64,000 nucleotides of DNA from the NCBI RefSeq assembly GCF_004362405.1, contig NZ_SNXE01000002.1, positions 550,191-614,190 on the forward strand, written 5' to 3'. The stretch's first letter is position 1. Each line of letters starts with the position of its first letter. Positions 30,872-39,758 of this stretch are shown here, in pieces. The notes under the pieces were generated by a model that was not told where the DNA came from, searched no databases, and saw only the letters and a list, made by a program, of their open reading frames with translations. The position numbers and the translations under genes are program-made. This DNA is from Roseateles asaccharophilus (GTDB lineage: Bacteria; Pseudomonadota; Gammaproteobacteria; Burkholderiales; Burkholderiaceae_C).

Positions 30872-31734
30872 GCGTCACCACCCTGGATGCCAAGCGCCTG
30901 GCCATGCATGCCAAGCGCAAGCGTCTGAACACCTTGGCCCTGACCCTCTCCCTGTTGGCCATGGCGTTCGGTGTGTTCTGGCTGATCTGGATCCTGTTCG
31001 AGACAGTTCGCCTCGGCTTGGGTGGCCTGTCGATGGCCGCCTTCACCGAGATGACGCCGCCGCCCTTGGCGGAAACCGGCGGTCTGGCCAATGCGATCGC
31101 CGGATCCGCCTTGATGGTGGGCTTGGCAACGCTGTTGGGCACGCCGATCGGCATCCTGGCCGGTGTCTACCTGGCCGAGTATGGCCAGAAGACCTGGCTG
31201 GGCAGCGCGGTTCGCTTCATCAATGACATCCTGTTGTCGGCGCCTTCCATCGTCGTCGGCCTCTTCATCTATGCGGTGGTGGTCACCAAGATGAAGAGCT
31301 TCTCGGGCTTTGCCGGTGTTCTGGCGCTGGCGCTGATCGTGATTCCGGTGGTGATCCGCACCACAGAGAACATGCTGGCCCTGATTCCCAATGCGCTGCG
31401 CGAGGCTGCCTACGCCTTGGGCACGCCGAAGTGGAAGGTGATCCTGTCGGTGACCCTGAAGTCCGCGCGAGCTGGCGTGATCACCGGCATCCTGCTGGCC
31501 CTGGCGCGCATCGCCGGTGAGACCGCGCCGCTGCTGTTCACCGCGCTGTCCAACCAGTTCTGGACCTCGAACTTGGGTGAGCCCATGGCCAGCCTGCCGG
31601 TGACCATCTTCAAATTTGCAATGAGCCCCTACGAGAACTGGCAGAAGCTGGCCTGGGCGGGCGTTTTCATCATCACCATCGGCGTGCTGCTGCTGAACAT
31701 CCTGGCGCGCGTGCTGTTCAAGAACAAGCATTAA
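30868..31734 (+). CDS. pstA: Phosphate ABC transporter permease PstA
   Basis: Encodes 288 aa, the second channel subunit. Coupling-loop sequence is [19 protein letters not shown]-like ([20 protein letters not shown]), followed by [21 protein letters not shown]. About six helices. The start ATG 30868 overlaps the pstC stop, so the two subunits are probably made in equal amounts. pstB begins 13 bases after its end. Confidence 0.96.
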   Translation: MSVTTLDAKRLAMHAKRKRLNTLALTLSLLAMAFGVFWLIWILFETVRLGLGGLSMAAFTEMTPPPLAETGGLANAIAGSALMVGLATLLGTPIGILAGVYLAEYGQKTWLGSAVRFINDILLSAPSIVVGLFIYAVVVTKMKSFSGFAGVLALALIVIPVVIRTTENMLALIPNALREAAYALGTPKWKVILSVTLKSARAGVITGILLALARIAGETAPLLFTALSNQFWTSNLGEPMASLPVTIFKFAMSPYENWQKLAWAGVFIITIGVLLLNILARVLFKNKH

Positions 31735-31747
31735 AGAAAAGAGAGCC

Positions 31748-32539
31748 ATGACCATGGACGCGAAAGTTGACATGCCGGTGACCGAGAAGGCCAAGCTCTC
31801 GGTGCGCAACCTGAACTTCTACTACGGCAATTTCCATGCGCTGAAGAACATCAATCTGGAGATTCCCGAGAAGAAGGTCACCGCCTTCATCGGCCCCTCG
31901 GGATGCGGCAAATCCACCTTGTTGCGCACGCTCAACCGCATGTTCGAGCTCTATCCCGAACAGCGTGCGGAGGGCCAGATCTTGCTGGACGGTAGCGACA
32001 TCCTGACCAGCAAGGAAGACGTGTCCCTGATCCGCGCCAAGATTGGCATGGTGTTCCAGAAGCCCACGCCTTTCCCGATGTCCATCTACGACAACATCGC
32101 GTTCGGCGTGCGCCTGTTCGAGACCCTGCCGCGCGTCGAAATGGACGAACGGGTGGAATGGGCCCTCAAGAAGGCCGCGCTGTGGAACGAGGTCAAGGAC
32201 AAGCTCAACCAGAGCGGCTCCGGCCTTTCTGGTGGTCAGCAGCAGCGTCTGTGCATCGCGCGCGGCATTGCCATCAAGCCCGAGGTGTTGCTGCTTGACG
32301 AGCCCTGCTCGGCCCTGGATCCGATCTCTACCGGCAAGATCGAGGAACTGATTCACGAGCTCAAGACGGACTACACCGTCGCCATCGTGACCCACAACAT
32401 GCAGCAGGCTGCACGTTGCTCGGACTACACGGCCTATATGTACCTGGGTGACCTGATCGAATTCGGCCCGACGGCCGAGCTGTTCATGAAGCCCAAGCGC
32501 AAGGACACGGAGGACTACATCACGGGTCGTTTCGGCTGA
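31748..32539 (+). CDS. pstB: Phosphate ABC transporter ATPase PstB
   Basis: Encodes 263 aa. It drives phosphate import by ATP hydrolysis. Walker A is [12 protein letters not shown], the Q-loop [19 protein letters not shown] is PstB-specific, the ABC signature is [14 protein letters not shown], Walker [13 protein letters not shown], and the switch His is in [13 protein letters not shown]. Upstream AAAGAAAAGAGAG probably provides the ribosome site. Full length and in operon order. Confidence 0.98.
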   Translation: MTMDAKVDMPVTEKAKLSVRNLNFYYGNFHALKNINLEIPEKKVTAFIGPSGCGKSTLLRTLNRMFELYPEQRAEGQILLDGSDILTSKEDVSLIRAKIGMVFQKPTPFPMSIYDNIAFGVRLFETLPRVEMDERVEWALKKAALWNEVKDKLNQSGSGLSGGQQQRLCIARGIAIKPEVLLLDEPCSALDPISTGKIEELIHELKTDYTVAIVTHNMQQAARCSDYTAYMYLGDLIEFGPTAELFMKPKRKDTEDYITGRFG

Positions 32540-32644
32540 GCCCGAAACAAGGCTGTGATGTAGCGACGAGGCGGGCTTCGCGTCAGCGAAGTCAAGCGAA
32601 TCGGGCCGGTGCTGTTTAGGGCCCGGTCCTACAAGGAGCAAAGA

Positions 32645-33352
32645 ATGAGCGACAAGCATCTCTCCACCCAGTTCGATGCCGAACTCAGCGGCATATCCAC
32701 CCGTGTGCTCGAAATGGGCGGCCTGGTAGAAGCCCAGGTGGCCCAGGCCGTGGAAGCCCTGGTGCAGTTCAGCAGCGAACAGGCCCAGACCGTGCTGCGC
32801 ACCGAGGAGCAAGTCAATGCCATGGAGGTCGAGATCGACCATGCGCTGCACAGCATCATCGCCAGGCGCCAGCCCACGGCCCGTGATCTGCGTCTGCTGA
32901 TTGCCATCTCCAAGACCATCGCCAATCTGGAGCGCGTGGGCGATGAGGCATCACGTGTGGCGCGCACGGTCCAGCGCCTGGTTAATGCCGGCGTGTCCAG
33001 CCGCCTGCGCCTGCCCATGTCCGATCTCAGCTTCGAGGCTGAGCTGGCCGTAGCCCAGCTGCGCAAGGCGCTTGACGCCTTTGCGCGTCTGGACGTCGAG
33101 AAGGCCTTGGAAGTGCTCAAGCAGGATGATGCGATCGACAAGGAGTTTGACGGCCTGCTGCGCAAGCTGATCACCTACATGATGGAAGACCCACGCACCA
33201 TCTCCTCGTCCATCGATCTGGTGTTTGTGGCCAAGGCCATCGAGCGCGTCGGCGACCACGCCAAGAACTTGGCTGAGGCCATCATCTACGTGGTGAAGGG
33301 CACGGACGTGCGGCACAACACGCCCGAGGCTGCAGCCAATATGTTGCGCTGA
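32645..33352 (+). CDS. phoU: Phosphate signalling protein PhoU
   Basis: Encodes 235 aa, an all-helical protein with two PhoU repeats. It links the state of PstSCAB to PhoR and represses the Pho regulon when phosphate is plentiful. Metal-binding motifs E-x-x-x-D appear in MEVEIDHAL and in the second repeat near RVGDHAKNLAEA. The start is ATG 32645 with AAGGAGCAAAGA upstream. The 105-base gap after pstB contains a small hairpin (CTTCGC/GCGAAG, 32576-32591). Confidence 0.96.
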   Translation: MSDKHLSTQFDAELSGISTRVLEMGGLVEAQVAQAVEALVQFSSEQAQTVLRTEEQVNAMEVEIDHALHSIIARRQPTARDLRLLIAISKTIANLERVGDEASRVARTVQRLVNAGVSSRLRLPMSDLSFEAELAVAQLRKALDAFARLDVEKALEVLKQDDAIDKEFDGLLRKLITYMMEDPRTISSSIDLVFVAKAIERVGDHAKNLAEAIIYVVKGTDVRHNTPEAAANMLR

Positions 33353-33377
33353 GCCTGCGCTCCGAAAGGACTAAAAA

Positions 33378-34079
33378 ATGAGTCGTATCCTCGTCGTGGA
33401 AGATGAATCGGCGATTGCCGAACTCATCTCCATCAATCTGCGCCACGCTGGATTTGAGGTCACCCTGGCCGGCAGTGCGGACCAGGCTCAGCTGGAAGTG
33501 GATCGTGTGTTGCCCGATCTGGTGGTGCTGGACTGGATGTTGCCGGGCCAGTCCGGCTTGGCGCTGGCGCGCCAGTGGCGCGGCGCAGCCCGGACCAAGG
33601 AACTGCCCGTCATCATGCTGACCGCGCGCGCGGACGAGACCGACAAGGTCTCGGGCCTGGACGCCGGTGCCGATGACTACCTCACCAAACCCTTCTCCAC
33701 CAACGAACTGCTGGCTCGCATCCGGGCCGTGCTGCGCCGCAAGGCGCCTGAGGCTCTGGATTCGGTGGTGGAGGTCTCGGGACTCAGCCTGGATCCTGGC
33801 ACGCGTCGCGTCAGCCGAGCTGGCGTGGAGGTCAAGCTGGGGCCCACCGAATTCCGTCTGCTGCATTTCTTCATGACGCATCCCGAGCGCGTGCACAGCC
33901 GCTCGCAACTGCTGGACAGGGTCTGGGGTGACCATGTGTTCATCGAGGAGCGTACGGTGGACGTGCACGTGAAGCGCTTGCGCGAGGCCCTGGAGCGTGT
34001 CCAATGCGCGCGCATGATCGAGACTGTGCGCGGCGCCGGCTACCGGCTGACCCAGCAGATCAGTGCTGTTTCGGCCTGA
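33378..34079 (+). CDS. phoB: Phosphate regulon response regulator PhoB
   Basis: Encodes 233 aa, an OmpR-type regulator. The receiver has E8-D9, phosphoacceptor Asp52 in VVLDWMLPGQSG, and the Lys in DDYLTKPFST. The winged-helix DNA-binding domain has GPTEFRLLHFFMTHPERVHSR, VWGDHVFIEERTVDVH and IETVRGAGYRL. It should bind the two Pho boxes at 28564-28592 and 28623-28651. It overlaps the possible phoR start, so the pair is likely coupled. AAAGGA (33364-33369) is the ribosome site. Confidence 0.96.
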   Translation: MSRILVVEDESAIAELISINLRHAGFEVTLAGSADQAQLEVDRVLPDLVVLDWMLPGQSGLALARQWRGAARTKELPVIMLTARADETDKVSGLDAGADDYLTKPFSTNELLARIRAVLRRKAPEALDSVVEVSGLSLDPGTRRVSRAGVEVKLGPTEFRLLHFFMTHPERVHSRSQLLDRVWGDHVFIEERTVDVHVKRLREALERVQCARMIETVRGAGYRLTQQISAVSA

Positions 34080-35475
34080 CGGACGCTTTGCCGTGGCCGA
34101 GTCGATGGGCTGGTTGATTCCCCGGCTGTTGATCGCGGCCATCGCGGTTGCGCTGGGGACCTTTGTTGGCAATGTGGCTGGCTCATGGTCCAGGCTGCCG
34201 CTTCTCGGTGAATTGCTGGGGGCTGCCAGTGGGGTTGGGGCCCTGGTCTTGCTCGATGCGCTGCGTGGGCATCGCCTGATCCAGTGGCTGCGCGGCAGCC
34301 AGCAGGAGCAGGCTCCGCGGGATGCGGGTCTGTGGGGCGAACTGGGCTATCGCGTCGAGCGCGCCATACGGGACCGTGACAAGGCGCTGCAGCGCGAACA
34401 GCAGCAGCTGCAGCAGTTCCTCTCGGCCATTGAGGCCTCGCCCAATGGCGTCTTGATGCTGGATGCCCAGGATCAGATCGTCTGGTGCAACCGGGTGGCC
34501 GGTGATCACTTCTCGTTGGATCCTTTGCGGGACCTGCGTCAGCGCATCACCAATCTGGTCCGCTATCCCGCCTTTGTGAGCTATCTGCAGGCCGGGCACT
34601 ATGAGCAGCCACTGATGCTCAGCAATACCCGTGGGCGGGCCATGCTCTCGGTGATTGTCAGGGCCTATGGGGAGGGCATGCGCCTGGTGCTGAGCCTCGA
34701 TGTCACCGAGCGTGAGCGGGCCGAGGCGATGCGACGCGACTTTGTGGCCAATGTCTCGCATGAAATTCGCACGCCGCTGACGGTGCTGACGGGTTTTATC
34801 GAGACGATGGCCAGCCTGCCCTTGACTGAGGCCGAGCGCAAGCGAGTTCTCAGTCTCATGGATCAGCAGACACAACGCATGCTCAGCCTCGTCAGCGATC
34901 TGCTGACCCTGGCCACGCTGGAGGGCAGTCCGCGCCCGGCCCCGGATCGTTGGGTGGTTCTTGATGCGCTGCTGCAGCGCGTTGTGACGGATGCGCGGGC
35001 CCTGTCTGGCGGGCGCCATCAGATTACGACCGCAGCGGCGACACAGGTCGAGCTCGCGGGGGTAGAGGCCGAGTTGCTCAGCGCGGTGGCGAATCTCGCC
35101 ACCAATGCGGTGCGCTACACCCCGGAAGGTGGGCAGATCGCGATTGGCTGGCGTCCATTGGCCGACGGTGGGGGTGAAATCAGCGTCAGCGACAGTGGCC
35201 CGGGCATTGCTGCCGAGCACATTCCTCGCCTGACCGAGCGTTTTTATCGCGTGGACGGTAGCCGCTCACGCGAGACCGGCGGCACGGGCCTGGGGCTGTC
35301 CATCGTCAAGCATGTGGTCCAGCGCCATGGTGGTGAGTTGCTGATCGAGAGCGAGATCGGCAAGGGCTCGGTGTTCCGCCTTCATCTGCCTGCGGTGCGT
35401 GTGCGGCAGCAAAACGGTGAGGCCGAGCTCGGTCTGGAGTCGGCCCTGCCGCTGGCTGAGCAGAGCGGGCGCTAA
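34063..35475 (+). CDS. phoR: Phosphate regulon sensor kinase PhoR
   Basis: Encodes 470 aa from GTG 34063; GTG 34093 or ATG 34105 (MGWLIPRLL) are plausible later starts, and none has a good ribosome site. Two N-terminal helices are followed by a PhoR-type cytoplasmic linker, a PAS domain (LSAIEASPNGVLMLD), the H-box with phosphorylated His233 in NVSHEIRTPLTVL, N-box NLATNAVRYTPEGG, and G-boxes SDSGPGIAAEHI and ETGGTGLGLSIV. No large periplasmic sensor domain, as usual for PhoR, since it reads Pst/PhoU instead of phosphate itself. Confidence 0.94.
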   Translation: MLFRPDGRFAVAESMGWLIPRLLIAAIAVALGTFVGNVAGSWSRLPLLGELLGAASGVGALVLLDALRGHRLIQWLRGSQQEQAPRDAGLWGELGYRVERAIRDRDKALQREQQQLQQFLSAIEASPNGVLMLDAQDQIVWCNRVAGDHFSLDPLRDLRQRITNLVRYPAFVSYLQAGHYEQPLMLSNTRGRAMLSVIVRAYGEGMRLVLSLDVTERERAEAMRRDFVANVSHEIRTPLTVLTGFIETMASLPLTEAERKRVLSLMDQQTQRMLSLVSDLLTLATLEGSPRPAPDRWVVLDALLQRVVTDARALSGGRHQITTAAATQVELAGVEAELLSAVANLATNAVRYTPEGGQIAIGWRPLADGGGEISVSDSGPGIAAEHIPRLTERFYRVDGSRSRETGGTGLGLSIVKHVVQRHGGELLIESEIGKGSVFRLHLPAVRVRQQNGEAELGLESALPLAEQSGR

Positions 35476-35494
35476 ACCCGCCCGCGCCAAGGGC

Positions 35495-37159
35495 TCAGTC
35501 TCGGCGCTGCCGTAGCACCAGATAGTGCTGCGTGCGGTCGGTCGGCCGCGACACAAATCCGTGCAAGGACCAGCCCTCGGGAATGGCGGGGAGTTGCTGC
35601 TTGTCCGCCAGCAGCAATGCGTGGCTGCAAGGGCTCTTGTCGAGCGTGCTGCGGGCATCGACCTGCCACCCGCCCTGGAATTCCAGGGCGGCCAGCAGGG
35701 ACGGGGTCTGGCCCGGTGCCGCAATGCAACTCGTGGACTCCGTCGCCAGCAGCTTGTGCAGCCGCTCCACCAGGGGCCTGTTGCTGCGCGCATAGTCCAG
35801 CACCGGAAGCCACAGACTCAGGCCCAGCAGCCAGACCAGGGCAACCCCCCCGGCGGGCAGCACCAGACTCTTCCACAGCGCATGCTGGTGGCGTGCAGTG
35901 CGCCAACGGACCAGTCCCAGCCATGCGATCGTGCCCAGCAGACCCACCAGCAGGGCCAGAGGGTGGAAGCTGGGCTCAAAGCCCTGCGCCAGCTTGCGCA
36001 CATTGGCCAGGGCCTTGGGGGGCCAGCCGAGCTGCATGGATGCGTAGTAGACCCAGATGAAAAGCGCCAGCGCGCTGAAGAAGAAGACGGCGAACCAGTC
36101 CATGGCCGCTGCCACCCCGCGCTGCAGGGTCGGCAGGGCAAAGCTGGCCAGTACGGCCAAGGCCGGGAGCCCTAGCATCAGGGCCCGATCCGAAGCGTTC
36201 ATCAGCAGGCTGGCGACCAAGGGGACGGCAAAGCCCAGCAGCGGGACGCTCACATGGCGATGGCTCCAGTAACGCCGCCAGCGCCACAGCGTCCACAGAC
36301 CCAGGGGCCAGGCTGGCCAACAGAACCAGGCCAGAAGACTGGGCCAGCGCAGCGGCTCCTCCAGATAGGCATCCATGCCGACCCGCCACGCCCAGCTGTC
36401 CAGCAGCCAGGCGCACAGCAGGCTGAGCAAGGTCGATCCCAGCAGCCAAGGCAAAAGCCGCCGAGCCTCCTCGAATCGCGACATGCGGCTGATCGTGGCG
36501 CCGCCCAGGCCCAGGGCCAGGGCCACGGCAGGCGCGCCGCTGGCTGCCAGCATGGGCAGGGCCAGCAACACCGCCAGGCGCGCCTTGTTGCGACGATAGG
36601 GCGCCGCAGCCAAGCCATAGAGAAAGAGGGTGCTCGCCAGCAACTGCATCAGCTCGGGCGTGGTCTCATGTCCAAGCTGCAAGAGACCGAGGCTGGCCAC
36701 CAGGGCCAGCAGCGCGCCGTCGGCCAGTGAGCGGGCATAGTCCACCGCATGGGCCTCACCACCGAAGGCAAAGGCGACGGGCTGGGCAGCGTCGGTGCGC
36801 GCCAGATGGAAGCAGCTGTACCAGACCAGGCACAGCACGCCGACCAGGGCCAGTCCAAAGGGAAGCCGGGCAGCCAGTGCCGGCTCCAGAAAGGGCAGGG
36901 CCTTGATGGCCAGGGCGCCGACCCAGTAGGGCAGCAGGCCACCCTCGGCCGGTATGCCCGCAATGGCGGGCTGCCACCATGGGGCATGGCCTTGCGCAAT
37001 GCTGGCCATATAGCCGAAGGCCGTGAGATCGGCGTGACGCCAGGGGTCCCGGCCGAAGAGGCCCGGAATCACATAGGCGGCACAGAACAGCAGCAAAGCC
37101 AAGCGGGGCAGGCGCTGGGCGCCGCGCTCGGGCACGATGGCGGGGGTAGGCAGGTTCAC
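35495..37159 (-). CDS. GT-C-like integral membrane protein, possible glycosyltransferase
   Basis: Encodes 554 aa with about 11-12 hydrophobic helices and a ~100-residue soluble C-terminal end. Near the first helix is GRDPWRHADLTAFGYM, reminiscent of the acidic D-P-W motif and periplasmic loop of ArnT/GT39-type lipid-linked sugar transferases. The similarity is only by motif and topology, so substrate and even activity are unproven. The start is uncertain: GTG 37159 has AAGGA upstream; TTG 37210 extends it 17 residues up to the rpmE2 terminator. It is convergent with phoR, 20 bases apart. Confidence 0.65.
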   Translation of the reverse strand: MNLPTPAIVPERGAQRLPRLALLLFCAAYVIPGLFGRDPWRHADLTAFGYMASIAQGHAPWWQPAIAGIPAEGGLLPYWVGALAIKALPFLEPALAARLPFGLALVGVLCLVWYSCFHLARTDAAQPVAFAFGGEAHAVDYARSLADGALLALVASLGLLQLGHETTPELMQLLASTLFLYGLAAAPYRRNKARLAVLLALPMLAASGAPAVALALGLGGATISRMSRFEEARRLLPWLLGSTLLSLLCAWLLDSWAWRVGMDAYLEEPLRWPSLLAWFCWPAWPLGLWTLWRWRRYWSHRHVSVPLLGFAVPLVASLLMNASDRALMLGLPALAVLASFALPTLQRGVAAAMDWFAVFFFSALALFIWVYYASMQLGWPPKALANVRKLAQGFEPSFHPLALLVGLLGTIAWLGLVRWRTARHQHALWKSLVLPAGGVALVWLLGLSLWLPVLDYARSNRPLVERLHKLLATESTSCIAAPGQTPSLLAALEFQGGWQVDARSTLDKSPCSHALLLADKQQLPAIPEGWSLHGFVSRPTDRTQHYLVLRQRRD

Positions 37160-37210
37160 GCGGATCTTGTCCTTGTGTTCTGGAGCCAGATAATGCCGCA
37201 AGACGGGCAA

Positions 37211-37237
37211 AACAAAAGGCAGCCTGGGGGCTGCCTT
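37211..37237 (-). terminator. Terminator of rpmE2
   Basis: AAGGCAGCC (37216-37224) and GGCTGCCTT (37229-37237) form a 9-bp stem; on the minus strand TTGTTTTG follows. It separates rpmE2 from the membrane protein gene. Confidence 0.8.
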
Positions 37238-37327
37238 CGTGAAGACCTCGGCAATGCAAGATTGTGGGTCTTGGGGAGCGCCGGCTTGGCGGCAACTCGT
37301 GCAAGCGGCGCTGAGGCCGCCATTCGC

Positions 37328-37579
37328 TTACTTCTTGAGGTGAGCGAACTTGTTGCGGAACTTCTCGACGCGGCCGCCCAGGTTGTCGACGCTCTTCTGG
37401 GTACCGGTGTAGAAGGGGTGTGACTCGCTGGTGGTTTCCAGCTTCACCAGCGGCATGGTCTTGCCGTCGATTTCAATGCTTTCCTTGGTCTGGACGGTCG
37501 AGCGCGTCACAAACTGGAAGCCGTTGGACTGGTCCACGAAAACGACTTCGCGGTAGTTGGGGTGAATGCCTTCTTTCAT
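37328..37579 (-). CDS. rpmE2: 50S ribosomal protein L31 type B
   Basis: Encodes 83 aa. It starts [20 protein letters not shown] (ATG 37579) with GAGAGG just upstream. [15 protein letters not shown]-like sequence ([13 protein letters not shown]) and [11 protein letters not shown] are L31 signatures. It lacks the CxxC pair of zinc-binding L31, so it is the zinc-free type B form, which can replace the zinc form when zinc is scarce. Own terminator follows; rho lies upstream. Confidence 0.96.
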   Translation of the reverse strand: MKEGIHPNYREVVFVDQSNGFQFVTRSTVQTKESIEIDGKTMPLVKLETTSESHPFYTGTQKSVDNLGGRVEKFRNKFAHLKK

Positions 37580-37680
37580 GGAAACCTCTCGCCTGTGGGG
37601 TTCAATGCCGGGAGCCACGCACACACCATGCGCGCGCACTTTCTGGCGGCGGAAAAACGCGGATTGTAGCCTAAAACGAC

Positions 37681-37703
37681 AACGCCGCCCAGAGGGCGGC
37701 GTT
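37681..37703 (-). terminator. Terminator of rho
   Basis: AACGCCGCCC (37681-37690) and GGGCGGCGTT (37694-37703) form a 10-bp stem with a 3-base loop. On the minus strand GTCGTTTTAG follows, 60 bases after the rho stop. Confidence 0.75.
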
Positions 37704-37762
37704 TGGAAGGCTGGCTTGAATGATCCGGCCGGTTCGCGCAGGACGCGCGCCGGCGTTCTCAC

Positions 37763-39025
37763 TCACCCACCTCGACGCATCATGTCGAAGAAGTCGAGGT
37801 TGTTCTTGCTGGCCTTCATCTTGTCGAGGATGAACTCCATCGCCTCGATCTCGTCCATGTTGTAGAGCAGCTTGCGCAGGATCCAGCTCTTTTGCAGGAT
37901 CTCGGGCTTGAGCAGCAGCTCTTCGCGGCGGGTGCCTGACTTGTTGATCTGGATCGAGGGGTAGACGCGCTTCTCGGCCATGCGACGGTCCAGATGGATT
38001 TCGCAGTTGCCGGTGCCCTTGAACTCCTCGTAGATCACCTCGTCCATCTTGGAGCCGGTGTCGATCAGGGCGGTGCCGATGATGGTCAGCGAGCCGCCTT
38101 CCTCGACATTGCGCGCCGCGCCGAAGAAGCGCTTGGGGCGCTGCAGGGCGTTGGCGTCCACGCCGCCGGTCAGCACCTTGCCGGAGCTGGGCAGCACATT
38201 GTTGTAGGCACGGGCCAGACGGGTGATGGAGTCCAGCAGGATCACCACGTCCTTCTTGAGCTCGACCAGGCGCTTGGCGCGCTCGATCACCATCTCGGCC
38301 ACCTGCACATGGCGGGCTGCCGGCTCGTCGAAGGTGGAAGAGATGACCTCGCCGCGCACGGTGCGCAGCATCTCGGTCACTTCTTCCGGGCGCTCGTCCA
38401 CCAGCAGCACGATCAGATGGCAGTCGGGATGATTGGCCACCAGCGCGTGCGCGATGCTCTTCATCATCTCGGTCTTGCCGGTCTTGGGCTGCGCGACGAT
38501 CAGGGCGCGCTGGCCTTTGCCGATGGGCGCGATCAGGTCGATGATGCGGCCGGTGATGTTCTCGTCGCCCTTGATCTCGCGCTCAAGCTTGAACTGCTCC
38601 TTGGGGAACAAGGGCGTCAAGTTCTCGAACATGATCTTGTGCTTGGACTCCTCCGGCGTCAGGCCGTTGACGCGGTCCACCTTGACCAGGGCAAAGTAGC
38701 GCTCGCCGTCCTTGGGCACGCGCACCTCACCCTCGATCATGTCGCCGGTGTGGAGGTTGAAGCGTCGGATCTGGCTGGGCGACAGGTAGATGTCGTCCGT
38801 CGAGGCCATATAGCTGGTCTCGGGCGAGCGCAGAAAGCCGAAGCCGTCTGGCAGCACTTCGAGCACGCCGTCGCCAAAGACCTGTTCACCGGCCTTGGCG
38901 CGCTTTTTCATGATCGCGAACATCAGCTCCTGCTTGCGCATGCGAGCGACGTTGTCGATCTCCAGTTCCTCGCCCATCTTGATCAGGGCCGAGACGTGAA
39001 GCGCTTTCAGTTCTGAAAGATGCAT
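37763..39025 (-). CDS. rho: Transcription termination factor Rho
   Basis: Encodes 420 aa, a hexameric RNA helicase. It starts [21 protein letters not shown] (ATG 39025). The RNA-binding CSD has [15 protein letters not shown]. Walker A is [13 protein letters not shown], Walker B is [16 protein letters not shown], the Q-loop is [29 protein letters not shown] (key residues G-G-V-D, P-K-R-F-F-G), and the R-loop is [20 protein letters not shown]. trxA lies upstream, as in E. coli. A 268-base gap before it holds a promoter, a short ORF and a C-rich leader. Confidence 0.98.
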   Translation of the reverse strand: MHLSELKALHVSALIKMGEELEIDNVARMRKQELMFAIMKKRAKAGEQVFGDGVLEVLPDGFGFLRSPETSYMASTDDIYLSPSQIRRFNLHTGDMIEGEVRVPKDGERYFALVKVDRVNGLTPEESKHKIMFENLTPLFPKEQFKLEREIKGDENITGRIIDLIAPIGKGQRALIVAQPKTGKTEMMKSIAHALVANHPDCHLIVLLVDERPEEVTEMLRTVRGEVISSTFDEPAARHVQVAEMVIERAKRLVELKKDVVILLDSITRLARAYNNVLPSSGKVLTGGVDANALQRPKRFFGAARNVEEGGSLTIIGTALIDTGSKMDEVIYEEFKGTGNCEIHLDRRMAEKRVYPSIQINKSGTRREELLLKPEILQKSWILRKLLYNMDEIEAMEFILDKMKASKNNLDFFDMMRRGG

Positions 39026-39131
39026 GGGTTGGAAACCCTCGGGGATAGCGTCCAAGACCCTGCCAAGGGTCGGGAACCGTGACTCCGATACCAAAGCCGC
39101 CTGCAACTGCCTCCAGCGCGGCACCGATCAA

Positions 39132-39230
39132 TCAGATCAGCGGCTCGGCTGGCGAAAAACTCGGGAAAGAGGCGGGGGGCTTGGGTGCCGGGTCCATGCG
39201 CCGAACAAAAACCCTGTACGGGTCGGGCAT
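39132..39230 (-). CDS. Candidate rho leader peptide (32 codons)
   Basis: A short ORF in the leader between trxA and rho, beginning MPDPYRVFVRRMDP and ending EPLI. It has 9 prolines in 32 residues. E. coli has a 33-residue leader peptide (rhoL) at the same place, but I see no sequence similarity and the ribosome site is weak. It may only reflect the C-rich composition of a Rho-loading site. Reported because position and size match. Confidence 0.3.
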   Translation of the reverse strand: MPDPYRVFVRRMDPAPKPPASFPSFSPAEPLI

Positions 39231-39292
39231 GGTGGCAATCTGCTGCTTGCGGTCCCGGGCGGGAACCCAGGAGCCGCGAGCAGGTGAGGAAG

Positions 39293-39323
39293 ATTATAGG
39301 TTAGCGTCCAGGAAGGCCGTCAA
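39293..39323 (-). promoter_or_regulatory. rho promoter overlapping the trxA stop codon
   Basis: On the minus strand, TTGACG (39323-39318) and a perfect TATAAT (39298-39293) are separated by 19 bases. The TAA stop codon of trxA lies inside this -10. The distance to the rho start is about 260 bases. Confidence 0.65.
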
Positions 39324-39623
39324 CTGGGCCTTGGACAGAGCGCCCACCTTGGTGGCGGCCAGCTGGCCACCCTTGAACAGCATCAGGGTGGGGATGCCGC
39401 GGATGCCGAACTTGGCCGGCACTTCGCGGTTCTCGTCCACATTCATCTTGGCGATCTGCAGCTTGTCCTGATAAGTGGCCGAAACCTCGTCCAGGATGGG
39501 GGCGATCATCTTGCAGGGACCGCACCACTCGGCCCAGTAGTCAACCAGCACCGGCTTGTCGGCCTGGATCACGTCGGCTTCGAAAGACGCGTCGGAAATA
39601 TGTTTGATCAGTTCGCTGCTCAT
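39294..39623 (-). CDS. trxA: Thioredoxin 1
   Basis: Encodes 109 aa. It is a cytoplasmic disulfide reductase with the active site WCGPC at residues 33-37, Asp28 in VLVDYWAEW, and the cis-proline in [14 protein letters not shown]. Length and pattern match E. coli TrxA. It is upstream of rho on the same strand; the rho promoter overlaps its end. A 9-bp inverted repeat lies in its 5' region. Confidence 0.97.
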   Translation of the reverse strand: MSSELIKHISDASFEADVIQADKPVLVDYWAEWCGPCKMIAPILDEVSATYQDKLQIAKMNVDENREVPAKFGIRGIPTLMLFKGGQLAATKVGALSKAQLTAFLDANL

Positions 39624-39640
39624 GGCTTGTCCTTGGGCTG

Positions 39641-39659
39641 GCCGGCTGACTCAGCCGGC
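39641..39659. promoter_or_regulatory. Inverted repeat upstream of trxA
   Basis: GCCGGCTGA and TCAGCCGGC are perfect 9-base arms with one base between them. It lies 18 bases from the trxA start on its 5' side and 100 bases before the divergent addB-like gene. It could be an operator, or an mRNA hairpin (6-bp stem, 7-base loop) in the trxA leader. Confidence 0.4.
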
Positions 39660-39758
39660 AACAGGGCACAATCATTCTGACATAAAGCCCCGTCGCCCGA
39701 GGGAGCCGGGGGCAAGGTCCAGATCGGGCCCGACAAGAACAAGACAAGACGCGCTTCC

